Assembly (NCBI GenBank): GCA_023333565.1
Contig: JAJKFH010000385.1
Span: 1,240,001-1,304,000, forward strand
Reading direction: 5' to 3'
Length of the DNA stretch: 64,000 nucleotides
From: Puffinus mauretanicus
Lineage: Eukaryota; Chordata; Aves; Procellariiformes; Procellariidae
Both the position numbers and the translations under genes were made by a program. The notes under the pieces were generated by a model. It made no database searches, was not told the origin of the DNA, and saw only the letters and a list, made by a program, of their open reading frames with translations. This document shows positions 9,601 to 18,842 of this stretch, piece by piece. How positions within the stretch are numbered: position 1 is the stretch's first letter; each line of letters opens with the position of its first letter.

Positions 9601-11524
9601 CTTCAAACCTGACAGAGATTAGGGTCATCAGAGCAAAAGACTATTTTTTTCTAGTTGCAGAAAAATGCTTTCTAGTTGTAGAAGGCCACAGATTCCCCTG
9701 AAAATCTCCACACTGAGAAGATACTGGTGCAGAGCTGGCACAGCCACCCCGCCACTCGCTTCCTTGCCACATTCCCCAGCACAAGGTGTGTGCTGAGAAC
9801 CTGCATGTGAAGACAGGGACTTGGGCATCTGCACACGCTCGTAACTCCATTGAGTGTTCAGACTCCTAGACTACGTCTATGTTGTGTTTTAAGTGTAGGC
9901 CTGAGCTTCAGGTGAGCTTTGGGGCATACAGAAGAGAAAGACCGAGATCTTTATGCAGGCCAAAGCAAGACTCTACTGGAGTAGCACAGTATGTCTTGGG
10001 GCAATGTAACAGGGCTGGTACTGCAGACACGCATCAGAACAGATTTCCTCAGAGGGCCTAATGTCAGATATGGGGACATAGTCCAGGGTCAAACCTCTAG
10101 GGCCATCCTTATGATACCAAAAATGTAGGCCAAAGACCATGTGCTCAGCCTTTCTCATGCTCCGGCATAGCTTCAGGAGGGCTGGAAGAAGTCCTGTGAG
10201 TCCCGAAGGTGTGTGCAGGGGACAGAGAAACAGGAGGCCACGTCTGGGACTCCACCATCTCCTCTCGGGAGAGGCTGAGTCCAGCAGATCCTTAACTGGG
10301 GGTGAAGGGAAGGGAAGAATGAGCCAGAAAATGAGTTTCTTGGTAGGAAAGGTTGTGAGCAAAAAGAGAACATTTTGGTGGAGCAGACTTTTGAAGACTT
10401 CATCTCGCCCTTCCTGTCAATGTCCTGGACTGTGTAGGTAACTCCTGGATTCGCCATGAGTTGGACACAGGAGTGAACTCCCCCCTGTATTTCGGCTAAC
10501 GGTGCTCTAGTCTCTGCAAATTTCTTATTGAGCCAATGTGTATATTTTCTGTCTCAAGAGCTCATCTAAAATGAAAACTTTTTTTATTTTGCAGATCTTG
10601 AACAAATACGATTCCTGGATCTCCTTTCTGAGCAGCGTGAGATACTGGATGGCATTTAACATAGAAAGAGCCTGTCAATCCTATTTCGGCTGTGTACAGT
10701 GCATCAGCGGACCTCTGGGAATGTACAGAAACTCTTTACTCCATGAATTTGTGGAAGATTGGTACAATCAAGAGTTTATGGGCTCCCAGTGCAGCTTCGG
10801 AGATGACAGGCATCTAACTAACAGAGTGCTAAGTCTGGGCTATGCAACAAAATACACAGCTAGATCCAAGTGCCTTACCGAAACACCGATAGAGTATCTC
10901 AGGTGGCTGAATCAGCAGACCCGCTGGAGTAAATCGTACTTTAGAGAGTGGCTTTATAATGCGATGTGGTTCCACAAGCACCATTTGTGGATGACCTATG
11001 AAGCTGTAATCACTGGATTCTTTCCTTTCTTCCTTATCGCCACAGTCATTCAGCTCTTCTACAGGGGAAAAATCTGGAACATCCTCCTCTTCTTGTTGAC
11101 AGTTCAGTTAGTGGGCCTGATAAAGTCTTCCTTTGCCAGCTTCCTTAGGGGCAACATTGTCATGGTTTTCATGTCGCTCTACTCAGTGTTGTACATGTCA
11201 AGTTTACTGCCAGCAAAGATGTTTGCAATTGCCACGATAAACAAAGCAGGGTGGGGCACGTCAGGAAGAAAAACCATTGTAGTTAATTTTATAGGACTCA
11301 TTCCAGTCTCCATTTGGTTTACAATCCTCCTAGGTGGCGTAATTTTCACTATCTACAAGGAATCAAAAAAGCCATTTTCTGAGTCAAAACAGACAGTTCT
11401 CATCATTGGCACAATCCTCTATGCATGTTACTGGGTTATGCTTTTGACTTTGTACTTGGTTCTTATCACCAAATGTGGCAGGCGGAAGAAAGAGCAACAC
11501 TATGACATGGTGCTAGACGTATGA
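3022..11524 (+). CDS. HAS2: Hyaluronan synthase 2, complete coding region in three exons
   Basis: The coding sequence joins 3022-3648, 8215-8316 and 10595-11524 (627+102+930 nt) into 552 residues plus TGA. HAS2 is a plasma-membrane family 2 glycosyltransferase that polymerises UDP-GlcUA and UDP-GlcNAc into hyaluronan and extrudes the chain. Visible in the protein: two N-terminal membrane segments (about 11-32 and 45-66); a cytosolic GT-A domain with AYQED at 91-95, DGN at 121-123, DSD at 212-214, GDDR at 312-315 and QQTRW at 350-354; then a C-terminal membrane region with hydrophobic stretches near 376-399, 404-426, 432-456, 472-497 and 510-534, and WGTSGR at 463-468. It ends in a basic CGRRKK tract followed by a short acidic tail. 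Length and motif order match vertebrate HAS2, and the sequence matches HAS2 rather than HAS1 or HAS3 from memory. No frameshift or internal stop is present, so the gene looks intact. Confidence 0.98.
3649..8214 (+). other. HAS2: HAS2 intron 2 (4566 bp)
   Basis: The intron has donor gtaggt and acceptor ttgtag and separates residues 209 and 210. Several unsupported open frames occur in GC-richer parts (4389-4872, 7060-7402); none resembles a known protein. The patch at about 7155-7385 has noticeably more CpG than its surroundings. A pyrimidine-rich run lies near 7722-7740. I recognise no transposon here. Confidence 0.93.
7155..7385. other. CpG-elevated patch in HAS2 intron 2
   Basis: About 14 CpGs in 230 bp within an otherwise CpG-poor intron, including GGCCGGCC at its 3' side. 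Both strands are open through it, as expected for GC-rich DNA. It could be a regulatory element or simple composition; no promoter motif is clear. Confidence 0.35.
8215..8316 (+). CDS. HAS2: HAS2 second coding exon (exon 3), residues 210-243
   Basis: This 102-nt, 34-codon exon is bounded by the acceptor tacttgtag (ending 8214) and the donor gtgagt (starting 8317). Both boundaries are phase 0. It starts [10 protein letters not shown], which holds the DSD metal/UDP-sugar binding motif at 212-214, and ends VGGVGGDVQ. Ser221, reported as an O-GlcNAc site that stabilises mammalian HAS2, lies here. The exon is too short to stand out as an open frame, but it joins exons 2 and 4 exactly. Confidence 0.97.
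8317..10594 (+). other. HAS2: HAS2 intron 3 (2278 bp)
   Basis: The intron has donor gtgagt and acceptor tattttgcag, preceded by a strong T-rich tract (10580-10590), and separates residues 243 and 244. Open frames on either strand (for example 8352-8687, 8630-8968, 9973-10362, all minus) show no recognisable protein. I see no repeat family. Confidence 0.93.
10595..11524 (+). CDS. HAS2: HAS2 last coding exon (exon 4), residues 244-552 and stop
   Basis: The acceptor tattttgcag ends at 10594 and the exon opens with ILNKYDSW. It encodes the second half of the GT domain (GDDR 312-315, the likely catalytic base region; QQTRW 350-354, acceptor/chain binding) and the whole C-terminal membrane-pore region. 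It ends in YDMVLDV and TGA at 11522-11524. An open frame continues upstream from 10594 to 10538, but this is intron; the splice site places the boundary. Confidence 0.97.
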   Translation: MLNKYDSWISFLSSVRYWMAFNIERACQSYFGCVQCISGPLGMYRNSLLHEFVEDWYNQEFMGSQCSFGDDRHLTNRVLSLGYATKYTARSKCLTETPIEYLRWLNQQTRWSKSYFREWLYNAMWFHKHHLWMTYEAVITGFFPFFLIATVIQLFYRGKIWNILLFLLTVQLVGLIKSSFASFLRGNIVMVFMSLYSVLYMSSLLPAKMFAIATINKAGWGTSGRKTIVVNFIGLIPVSIWFTILLGGVIFTIYKESKKPFSESKQTVLIIGTILYACYWVMLLTLYLVLITKCGRRKKEQHYDMVLDV

Positions 11525-11692
11525 TGTTTCCGTGGGAAGTTACCCAGAGAGTTGTAAAGCAACCCAACGACCTTGTAGTATCTGTGGCATCAGACGAATG
11601 TTGCCAAGGGAAATGGATCACTGCTGCTGGGAATAGGACATTTATATTCCTCTGGGTTCATTTTCATCCTGCCAAAGTAAGAAAAAAAAAAC

Positions 11693-11698
11693 AATAAA
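11693..11698 (+). terminator. HAS2: Possible proximal HAS2 poly(A) signal
   Basis: AATAAA about 170 nt after the stop, followed by a T-rich run and a G-rich stretch (11704-11730), an arrangement compatible with a proximal cleavage site and a short-UTR isoform. Other internal AATAAA hexamers at 12235 and 13362 lie in A-rich sequence and are less convincing. Confidence 0.3.
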
Positions 11699-12980
11699 AA
11701 ATGATTTTTTTTATTTCCAAGGGGAGGGGGAAATGCAAACCACACAGTTTCGACCTGTTCGCAAGAAAATGGGAGAACTTCTATGTTTATGCACTTTTTT
11801 ATTGTGCATATGCCTGACAGTGTTACGTTCTATATACCTCACTGGTCATGCTTATGTGTGTGGACAGGAAGGAAAGGAGTTTGGAGAATCGAGAAAAGGA
11901 TCTTACAACCCCTTGCAACCTAATTTATGAACTTCTCTTTTTTATAGTTCTGTTTATAGGAAGGGTCTTTTGTGTTAGGCTGCCAAATGTAATGCCAAAG
12001 GTAAATTTTAAGAGGCCATTGGCTGAGCTGTATTTTTATATTATTGTATTATTTGTGTGTGTGTATTTTTAAGCCAACTTTTTTCTAAAACACATATTTT
12101 ATATTTTACTATCTGCCAAAAAAAGCTGCCTCCCCAACATTTCGTTCTTTAGCCTTTTTAAATACATTTGGGAAAAAAAATCATACTTCCTCCCCCAAAA
12201 TTTGTGCTGAACTGATTTTGTTCACAACAGAAAGAATAAAAAGTCTCTGCATTTTTGCAACTGATGAATGGTTATTTCTGTGAAAAGCATTTACATGTGC
12301 TCTTTGAAGACATTTATTAGGAAAGGCCCAACATATTGTCAGTTTTTGAATACAAGCATATTTGTGCATAAAAAAGGCCAAAGGGGTAGATATGTGCAAT
12401 TTGGGGTTTTGTTTTGGATAACATTGTAAAAGGGAAATTTGCTTCTCTGTTGAGAGCATAATATCCCTGGCACGCGCAATAGCCATAAGGCAAGGCAGGC
12501 CTCCGTGCCATTGGAGAAGACATTGCTGTAAGAAAGCTCCCACTGATTTTACATGGGACCTGAGGAGTCAAAAGCTTCTGATTTAGAGAAATATTGGACA
12601 CCCAAAAATACTATTGACTTCACTGATAGTTGTTCATAATCTGCTAGTATCAAGCAGATAGTTCAGGTTTTTGAGTTTAAAAAAATACAGGGAAGGAAAA
12701 CTTATCAACACTTTCAAAATGTGGGTGTCTTACTATAAAACTTCTGCAGTGCCCTTCACAAAGTTTACAGAAAATACAAACATCAGCTTCTCTGACATCC
12801 GGTGTAATACAGACCCCAGTACTGAGCCCAATAATTTGTGTTTGACTAAAGCATATCTACCAGAAAAGAAGCCAATTTTTTATCAGAAAACATCAAGTCT
12901 TAGCAAACCCATCACTTCCTTGGTGCCTAATAATCAGTCTTGGACATTTATTTTGGATCATGGTTTTGAGAAATAATATT

Positions 12981-13020
12981 CAGGACTAAATTCTGCAATC
13001 CTTCACCAGCCAAAGGAATG
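12981..13020. mobile_element. Possible MITE-arm remnant in HAS2 3' UTR
   Basis: The run 'ggactaaattctgcaatcc' plus following bases resembles one arm of an ancient amniote palindromic element ('ccaaattctgc...'). Only about 40 bp is recognisable and no second arm is seen. Confidence 0.25.
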
Positions 13021-13437
13021 TGGCATTGAGCCCTAATATACTTTATAAAGAGCAACAGAAAGCCAGCTGCATACAGATGCATGCCCTTTTTAGATTCTGG
13101 TATTAAAAGCACTGTGGTAAAGCAGAAATCAGCATATGATGCTTAAAGAACTTAGAAGCATTTTCAGCTTCTCTTTTTTATGCAGACGTGAATAGATTCT
13201 GCTGTAGAATGAACTGCACACACACTACCTTATTTGTCTGATTATCTTGAGGTACATGATTGCTTGAAAGTCATACTAATATTATGTTAATGATTGGAGG
13301 GTTGATTCATGTTGATTACAAAATAGAACAGTATTAAAAAAAAAGCAAAAGAAACAGTAAAAATAAAAAAAAAACTTGACTATGCCTTTTAACTATTTAT
13401 GATGTAAGTTAAAGCTTGGGTTAACATTCAAATGTCA

Positions 13438-13443
13438 AATAAA
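13438..13443 (+). terminator. HAS2: HAS2 poly(A) signal candidate, AATAAA
   Basis: A canonical AATAAA hexamer about 1.9 kb after the stop codon. It is one of two distal signals 110 bp apart and would give cleavage near 13455-13475. Confidence 0.55.
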
Positions 13444-13547
13444 TCCTCTCATTCTATAAAAAGATTGAATTAATTGCCTGTATTTATTCTAGCAATTATT
13501 CAATGTACTTCCAATATAGGTTGTATAGTATAATTGTTACTTTCATA

Positions 13548-13553
13548 AATAAA
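13548..13553 (+). terminator. HAS2: HAS2 distal poly(A) signal candidate, AATAAA
   Basis: Canonical AATAAA within cataaataaaatattt. It is the last such signal before the sequence changes character (GC rises and a SINE and a CR1 follow), so it is my preferred 3' end, with cleavage near 13565-13585. Confidence 0.65.
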
Positions 13554-13570
13554 ATATTTTTGATAAGATT

Positions 13571-14299
13571 ATGACTAATTCATGGTATTTCTGATCAGCA
13601 CTTCTGCTTTGAAGCCATAAATCTGCATGGTTTGAAGGATGTTGTTGTAGTGTCACCAGCCTGATTTCCAAGCAGGAATTTGCCATCGCGTAGCAGAGCA
13701 TCTGGGGAGTGCGTGCCTGGAGGGAGGTAGGGACTGGTCCCCGCTCCGAGAGACAGCACAGGAATTGGGAACCACAGGTCCCCCTGGCACTGGTACCTGG
13801 TGCCCCGATGGCAGAGTATATGGGTAGCGCTTGGTGTCTCTGCCTGCCTCTGCCAGTAGCTGCTAGGCGAATTCGGTCAAAACACTTCCTTCCCTTTTTC
13901 CTTTGCCTCTTGATTTGTAAACCAGGAATAGCAATCCAGCCTCCTTTTGGGAAGTGCTTTGAAGTTTATGGCCAAAGTACTTTACATGAGAGCTGTTATT
14001 TTCCAGCCCTCCTGTCCACTGCCTGTTACTGCCCTCCATAGCTGGGGAAGCAGAGGAGAACCTGTACCTGGCCTTCTCCTGCTCCTCGTTACTGCTATTT
14101 CAGCTTTGCCCTGGAGCAGCTGAAGCGCATCTATATTTTTACTGCTGCTGAGGGTTACAGACAGCAGCCGCTGGCAGAGGGACAGAGCGAGCAGAGGGCA
14201 AAATGGCATCTCACACATCTTTCAGACCATGACAGGCTCATCACAGGTCGATTACTTAGGAGACAGATTCTCAGCACTCAGCGCTTGTTACCCTATGTC
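13571..14299. other. HAS2 3' flank, no gene
   Basis: Only the MIR-like fragment at 13861-14000 is recognised. The open frame at 13709-14041 overlaps that SINE and is not supported as a gene. Confidence 0.7.
13861..14000 (+). mobile_element. Ancient MIR-like SINE fragment
   Basis: The order of motifs follows the 3' half of MIR-type amniote SINEs: a degenerate 'cttccttccctttttcctttgcctc' segment, then 'tgatttgtaaaccaggaat', then 'ggaagtgctttgaagttta' and a 'gtactttacatgagagctg' tail, corresponding to the familiar 'tgtaaaatggggata / aagtgctttgagatcta / gctatataagagct' blocks. It starts about 300 bp past the HAS2 poly(A) site. Divergence is high. The exact family could not be decided by eye. Confidence 0.5.
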
Positions 14300-14792
14300 T
14301 GGATACTCTGCCCACTTTTGGGTCCCCCAGTACAAGGAAGTCATTGATAAACTGGGGCAAGTTCAGCGCAAGGCCAGAGTGATGGTTTGGGCTGGAATGG
14401 AGGGGCTGAGAAAGCTGGGCTGATTTAGCTGGAGAAGGGGTGGCTTTGGCAGGAGGACACCTAAGGTCACCTCCAATACCTATAGGGAGGTCATAAGAAG
14501 ATGGAGCCAGGCTCTTCACAGTGCTGCCTGGTGGGAGGATGAAAGACTCTGGATTTAAGTTGAAAGGGGAGAGCTTCGGACTAGGTATAAATAGGGACTT
14601 CTTCCCTATGAGGACAGTCAGGCATTGAAGCAGGTGGCCAGGAAAGACAGTGTAGCCTCCATTGTGGGAGAGTTTGAAGACTAGATAAAGTCCTGAAACT
14701 CCTGGTGCGACCTCAGAGCTGCCCCTGCTTTGAGCAGGAGGTTAGGCTAGAGACCTCTGAGGCCCCTTCCAACACAAGTTCTCCTGTCATCC
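14300..14792 (+). mobile_element. CR1 LINE fragment, + orientation, 5'-truncated
   Basis: This is the 3' part of a CR1. It begins at a GGTCCCCCAGTACAAGGAAG block (end of the reverse-transcriptase frame) and runs through GATGGAGCCAGGCTCTTCAC, a CTTCTTCCC block and the 3' UTR block TTTGAGCAGGAGGTTAGGCT to CCCTTCCAACA near 14780. The coding part is broken by indels and stops and the terminal ATTCTATG repeats are gone, so it is an old, dead copy. It lies about 0.7 kb downstream of HAS2 in the same orientation. Confidence 0.9.
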
Positions 14793-16445
14793 TTTCTGAA
14801 GCAGGTGCTGACAGTCTGCTTCCTAATGACAGCTCCCACCCGGACCGAAGCTCATTCCCATCTCTGTTCCCCACACACTCGCCCTGACCCCGGGCACAAA
14901 TAGCTCGTCAGCAACTCGTACTGAGTACCCAGAAAAATCAGAGCCTTTCCTGTGAATCTGTGTCCCCACCGTGTTTATGGCTGCGTAAAAAAAGGTTTCA
15001 GCAGAAAACGAGACTACGGAACAGTTCTTACTGAAAATGTTCTTACACAAATTAAATTCTTCAATAACATTTCCTCTGCTTATTTTAATCTCAGAATTAT
15101 TTCTTTGTATTTCAAACAACTTTTGGTTCTTGGAAAAAAATAAAATGTGTTTTTCATTAATAGCAAATCTAATTGTGAGATCTCTGTCAAAAGAACAAAA
15201 TGTTAAAAGAAAAATTCATGCTTTGTTTTGAACTTTTTTAAAAACAGATATTTTTCAGCCATCTCTGATAGACAGATGGTGCTGAACACTACAAGAAACT
15301 CCCACAAACTATAAATTCTACAGAAAAGTTAAAAGACAATCTTTCAAAAAAATGCAATGAATTGGCAATATCTCAGGTTATAACCCATTTCCAGAGTGGA
15401 GTAACTTGGGTTTAAGAGTATCTGTTCGCAGAGACCAGGTCTGAAGCAAAACCTGTGGGAATCAGAGGTGCAGCAGGGAGGAAGGAGCCCTCCTGTTCTG
15501 TCTGCTAACGAGCTTTGGTTTGGCCAAGAGTCAGGTTTCTTTCAATGGGAAATGCATGAATATTTAGCAGAACTTTTCTAGGAGGCGTAAAAAATCCTGT
15601 CAGACATGTACTGCCAAATGTGTCCCGATGCACAAGCTGTTGTGAATCTGTCTGTTAAAAAATTTGGTCTAAATTTTATTCTTAGCAAGAGATAACATAG
15701 TAAAGAGGAGACAAAATATACTGAAAGCTGTTGATGAGGTTTGGTATTACTGAGGCTTTGTTGGAAATGCCACTTTTCTCTGGAGTTAACACAATTAACT
15801 TAAACATAGTGCAATTTTTTCCCCAACTTTCACTTGGCCTAAGTTTGCTGCTTCAGTTTCAGATCTGATGGATAGATGAGTGCCCCAAATTGTGGCTGCT
15901 TCTTCCAGCTATGGTAGTTTGTACAATAAAAGATTCTGTCTTTCCCAAAGAAAAGCAACTTAAGTTTTCTTCTAGAATAGCCCTAAAATTTCTATAAGTT
16001 ACCATGACTGCATAGAGAAAAATGGTCTTGTAGTTACATTTACACTAAATAAATGAGAGACGCAGGCCACGTGTCTGAGCTTTGGTGCATGATAATACTC
16101 TGTACTGTTCAAATATAAGCATGGTCCGTGGCATGTTTTTGCCGTGGGCGAGATAGTGCTGCCCCAAACAATGTTGGACACAGGTAGGAGAAATGCATGG
16201 AGCGGGAACCAGACTGGTTTGGGGGATTGTAGAGCTTAGGTGTGATCTCTGCCATGAGCTGGTCTCAAGACTGAAGAACAGACCCTGGCTTTTTGTTTTT
16301 TTTTACTAGATTAAATATAAGCTATGAGTACGCCACGGAGGAGCACAATGCATGGTCAGCTCACCCCTTATGGGACATCATGCACATGGGATCTTACTCT
16401 CAAGAGATCAATAGATGTCATTAGTTCTGCAGCTCTTAAAAACAC
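14793..16445. other. Intergenic, nothing recognised
   Basis: Moderately AT-rich unique-looking sequence with short open frames only. No repeat family, CpG island or exon-like stretch with splice sites could be supported. Confidence 0.6.
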
Positions 16446-16473
16446 CTTCTTTCTTTCTTTTTTTTTTTTTTTT
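16446..16473. repeat. T-rich simple repeat
   Basis: (CTTT)n followed by 16 consecutive Ts, immediately 5' of the solo LTR insertion site. Confidence 0.85.
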
Positions 16474-16487
16474 CCAATTAAGAAACC

Positions 16488-17039
16488 TGTCGTGGTTTAA
16501 CCTGGCAGCAGCCAAATACCACACAGCCGCTCGCTCACCCCCCCGCCGGGTGGGATGGGGGAGAGAATCGGAAGGGTAAAAGTGAGAAAACTCGTGGGTT
16601 GAGATAAAGACAATTTAATAGGGAAAGCAAAAGCCGCGCATGCAAGCAAAGCAAAACAAGGAATTCATTCACCACTTCCCATCGGCAGGCAGGTGTTCAG
16701 CCATCGCCAGGAAAGCAGGGCTCCATCACGCGTAACGGTGACTTGGGAAGACAAATGCCATCACTCCGAACGCCCCCGCCCCCCTTCTTCTTCACCCAGC
16801 CTTATATGCTGAGCATGACGTCATATGGTATGGAATAGCCTATTGGCCAGCTGGGCCAGCCGTCCTGCACATCTGGCAGGGCATGGGAAGACAAAAAGTC
16901 CTTGACTAGCATAAACATTACCTAGCAACAACCAAAACATCCGTGTGCCATCAACATTATTCTCACACTACATCCAAACCACAGCATTATACCAGTTAAT
17001 AGAAAGAAAATCAACTCCATCCCAGCCAAAATCAGGACA
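16488..17039 (-). mobile_element. Solo LTR of an endogenous retrovirus (ERVL-like), 552 bp
   Basis: The element starts TGTCGTGGTTTAACC and ends AATCAGGACA on the + strand, giving the TG...CA ends of an LTR. It is flanked by a perfect 5-bp duplication, AAACC at 16483-16487 and 17040-17044. Read on the minus strand it has a normal LTR order: TGTCCTGATTTTGGCTGGGA at the 5' end, CCAAT at 16842-16846, a CRE (TGACGTCA) at 16816-16823, a TATA-like CATATAAG at 16801-16808, an ATTAAA poly(A) signal at 16614-16619, then a GC-rich 3' end. No internal viral sequence flanks it, so it is the product of LTR-LTR recombination. I recognise it as an abundant avian LTR seen in Neoaves and used as a phylogenetic marker; the exact family name needs a library search. 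A 5-bp duplication fits ERVL. Confidence 0.92.
16801..16846 (-). promoter_or_regulatory. LTR promoter elements: TATA, CRE, CCAAT
   Basis: On the minus strand CCAAT (16846-16842), a perfect palindromic CRE TGACGTCA (16823-16816) and CATATAAG (16808-16801) are spaced as in a pol II promoter. Transcription would run leftward, toward the HAS2 3' end. Activity is not known. Confidence 0.55.
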
Positions 17040-17044
17040 AAACC

Positions 17045-18426
17045 CCACATGTTTTCTAATTCCTTTGGTCATGTCCAGGAAGCAAGAACCAGCACCACCT
17101 GGGAATCAAACACTACTGTAGTCACAGCGCTCAGGGTCTAGGACCCATTGCATTAATACTTCCATTGCTTCTCTTACAGCATTCCTGCTGGACTGCCCTT
17201 CTCCTGGTAGCAGTCTATTTCCATTTGCTCCAGGTATGACACACCCTGAAATGAAATGGTTATGAGACAATCTTTTTTGGCTGCTTCTCACAAGGTTCAC
17301 TAAGAACAGGGAGCATGAAGAGGTTGCTTGTAATCAGTGCTGCTTTATACTACTTCAGAGAATGACGTCTGGAATTTAACATTATCAGTCACATTATTAG
17401 GCACTAGAGAACCCACACAAAGAGCATGCACAAGAGTGAGAGCTAGCAAGTGAATAACAGGAAGTTAGATTTTGTAAGTTCCTCTGCCCATATAATTATT
17501 TATTTTACAGTTTCCAGGCAGGAAATCATCACTTTTAACTATGCCTTGATGCTACAGCACTTTGGAGACACATAAAACACTGTAGCCATGAAGAACTGAG
17601 GTGAATGTGACTAAAAATAGATTAAATGGGCAGCTTGTTCTAAATTAATTACAAGAATGTGGCCTGTATCTGCTCCCCAGAAGTGCTCTTAAGTTTTCCA
17701 TGCTGATTCTTTTTAATGAGTGTAGCTTATGGGCTGAATCCACCCAGTGAGTTGATGCTGAGGACCACGAGTGACTTCTGTCTGCTCTCAATCTTCATTG
17801 CCTTCCACAGAAATTGCATAGCATCTTACCAGCATGAGTTGGTGCTGGCCTGGTTTCTGCCAGCATCCATGATACCTGGATAACCATGACAGCACTGTGA
17901 GATGTATTAGAAGATACCTCAGTATCAAAAGAGAAAGTCTGTGAAGGCCATAGAAGGGGGCTCCTCCAGGAAAAATGAACCACTTGATAATACAGATAAA
18001 AAAGCAGCATTTCACAGCATACAAAATTCTGTCTTGACAGATAAGTTGTGACAAAAGACATGACCATGAGACTACAGAAAGAAGAGAAAAGCAGAAACAG
18101 CAAATCTGGGAAAATTAAGATATAGAAAAAAGGTAAATTGTTTTTATTTGTAGGGAGAGCTTAACTTGCATTCAGACTTCAAAAGATATCCTCAAACACA
18201 GACTGGGATTAATTTCAGTGATTTTAGATACCTACAGCAGATACTGCTACCTCTGTAGATGTTATTGAGTTTCTTTGGCAGCCAATGGAGAGAAAGAGCC
18301 CTGACTGGAGACAGCTTGCCTGACAACGGCTATTTCATACTTACACTGAGAGCGATGGACTTTCTTCCATAAAAGTGCCTGTTCCTCTTTGCTGACTATG
18401 GAGGGAGGCTCAGTGATCAGCTCAGA
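17045..18426. other. Intergenic, nothing recognised
   Basis: Unique-looking sequence between the LTR and a short CR1 piece. Overlapping minus-strand open frames at 17788-18103 are about 100 codons or less and have no family resemblance. Confidence 0.6.
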
Positions 18427-18502
18427 TCATCGACTCATAGTGTAATTCAGTTGAAGGAACCTCAGGAGATCATCTAGTCCAACCTCCTGCTCAAAGCAGG
18501 GA
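18427..18502 (-). mobile_element. CR1 LINE 3'-end fragment, 76 bp
   Basis: The 3' tip of a CR1 in reverse orientation: a degraded terminal 'tcatcgactcatag' then 'cagttgaaggaacctcagga', 'gatcatctagtccaacctcc' and 'tgctcaaagcaggg'. It is cut off at about 18502. Confidence 0.85.
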
Positions 18503-18815
18503 TAGCTGTTAAGTAAATACAACCTGAGAGAAGACGCAATCACAGTGCTAGCACAGCCTTTCCTAAATGCTGACTTTTGTAGATGCTCATACTTGGTCAG
18601 ACAAGTCTTACCTCAGCTGTCTCCAGGCAAGGAACACCAGCTTGCTCCAGAGGGTGAGCCCAGCACCCTGTGCATACACCTCACACTTTGGCAATGGTGG
18701 ACCAACATCCTGGTATTGGGGCAAGAACGCTTGCAAGAGTCGTAGCTGCTGCCATGCCATTTCTCCCAGCCATCAGCTCAACATCACATAGCACTTCTTT
18801 TCTCAGTTCTCCACC

Positions 18816-18842
18816 ATATACATATATCTATATCTATATCTA
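18816..18842. repeat. (TATATC)n microsatellite
   Basis: AT-rich tandem run of catata/tatatc units, imperfect at both ends. Confidence 0.8.

Larger units (their letters stand above)
11525..13570 (+). other. HAS2: HAS2 3' UTR, about 2 kb
   Basis: The AU-rich sequence after the stop extends to the distal poly(A) signals near 13438 and 13548. AUUUA pentamers, typical of unstable mRNAs, occur at 11923, 12289, 12312, 12946, 13395 and 13482. A UG-rich run lies at about 12048-12066. The length is similar to mammalian HAS2 3' UTRs as I recall them. The end is set by motif only, with no transcript evidence. Short open frames inside (for example 12671-12976) are not supported as genes. Confidence 0.8.

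Noticed and set aside
10538..10594. N-terminal part of the long frame before exon 4
   Set aside because: It precedes a strong acceptor (tattttgcag) and encodes nothing like HAS2.
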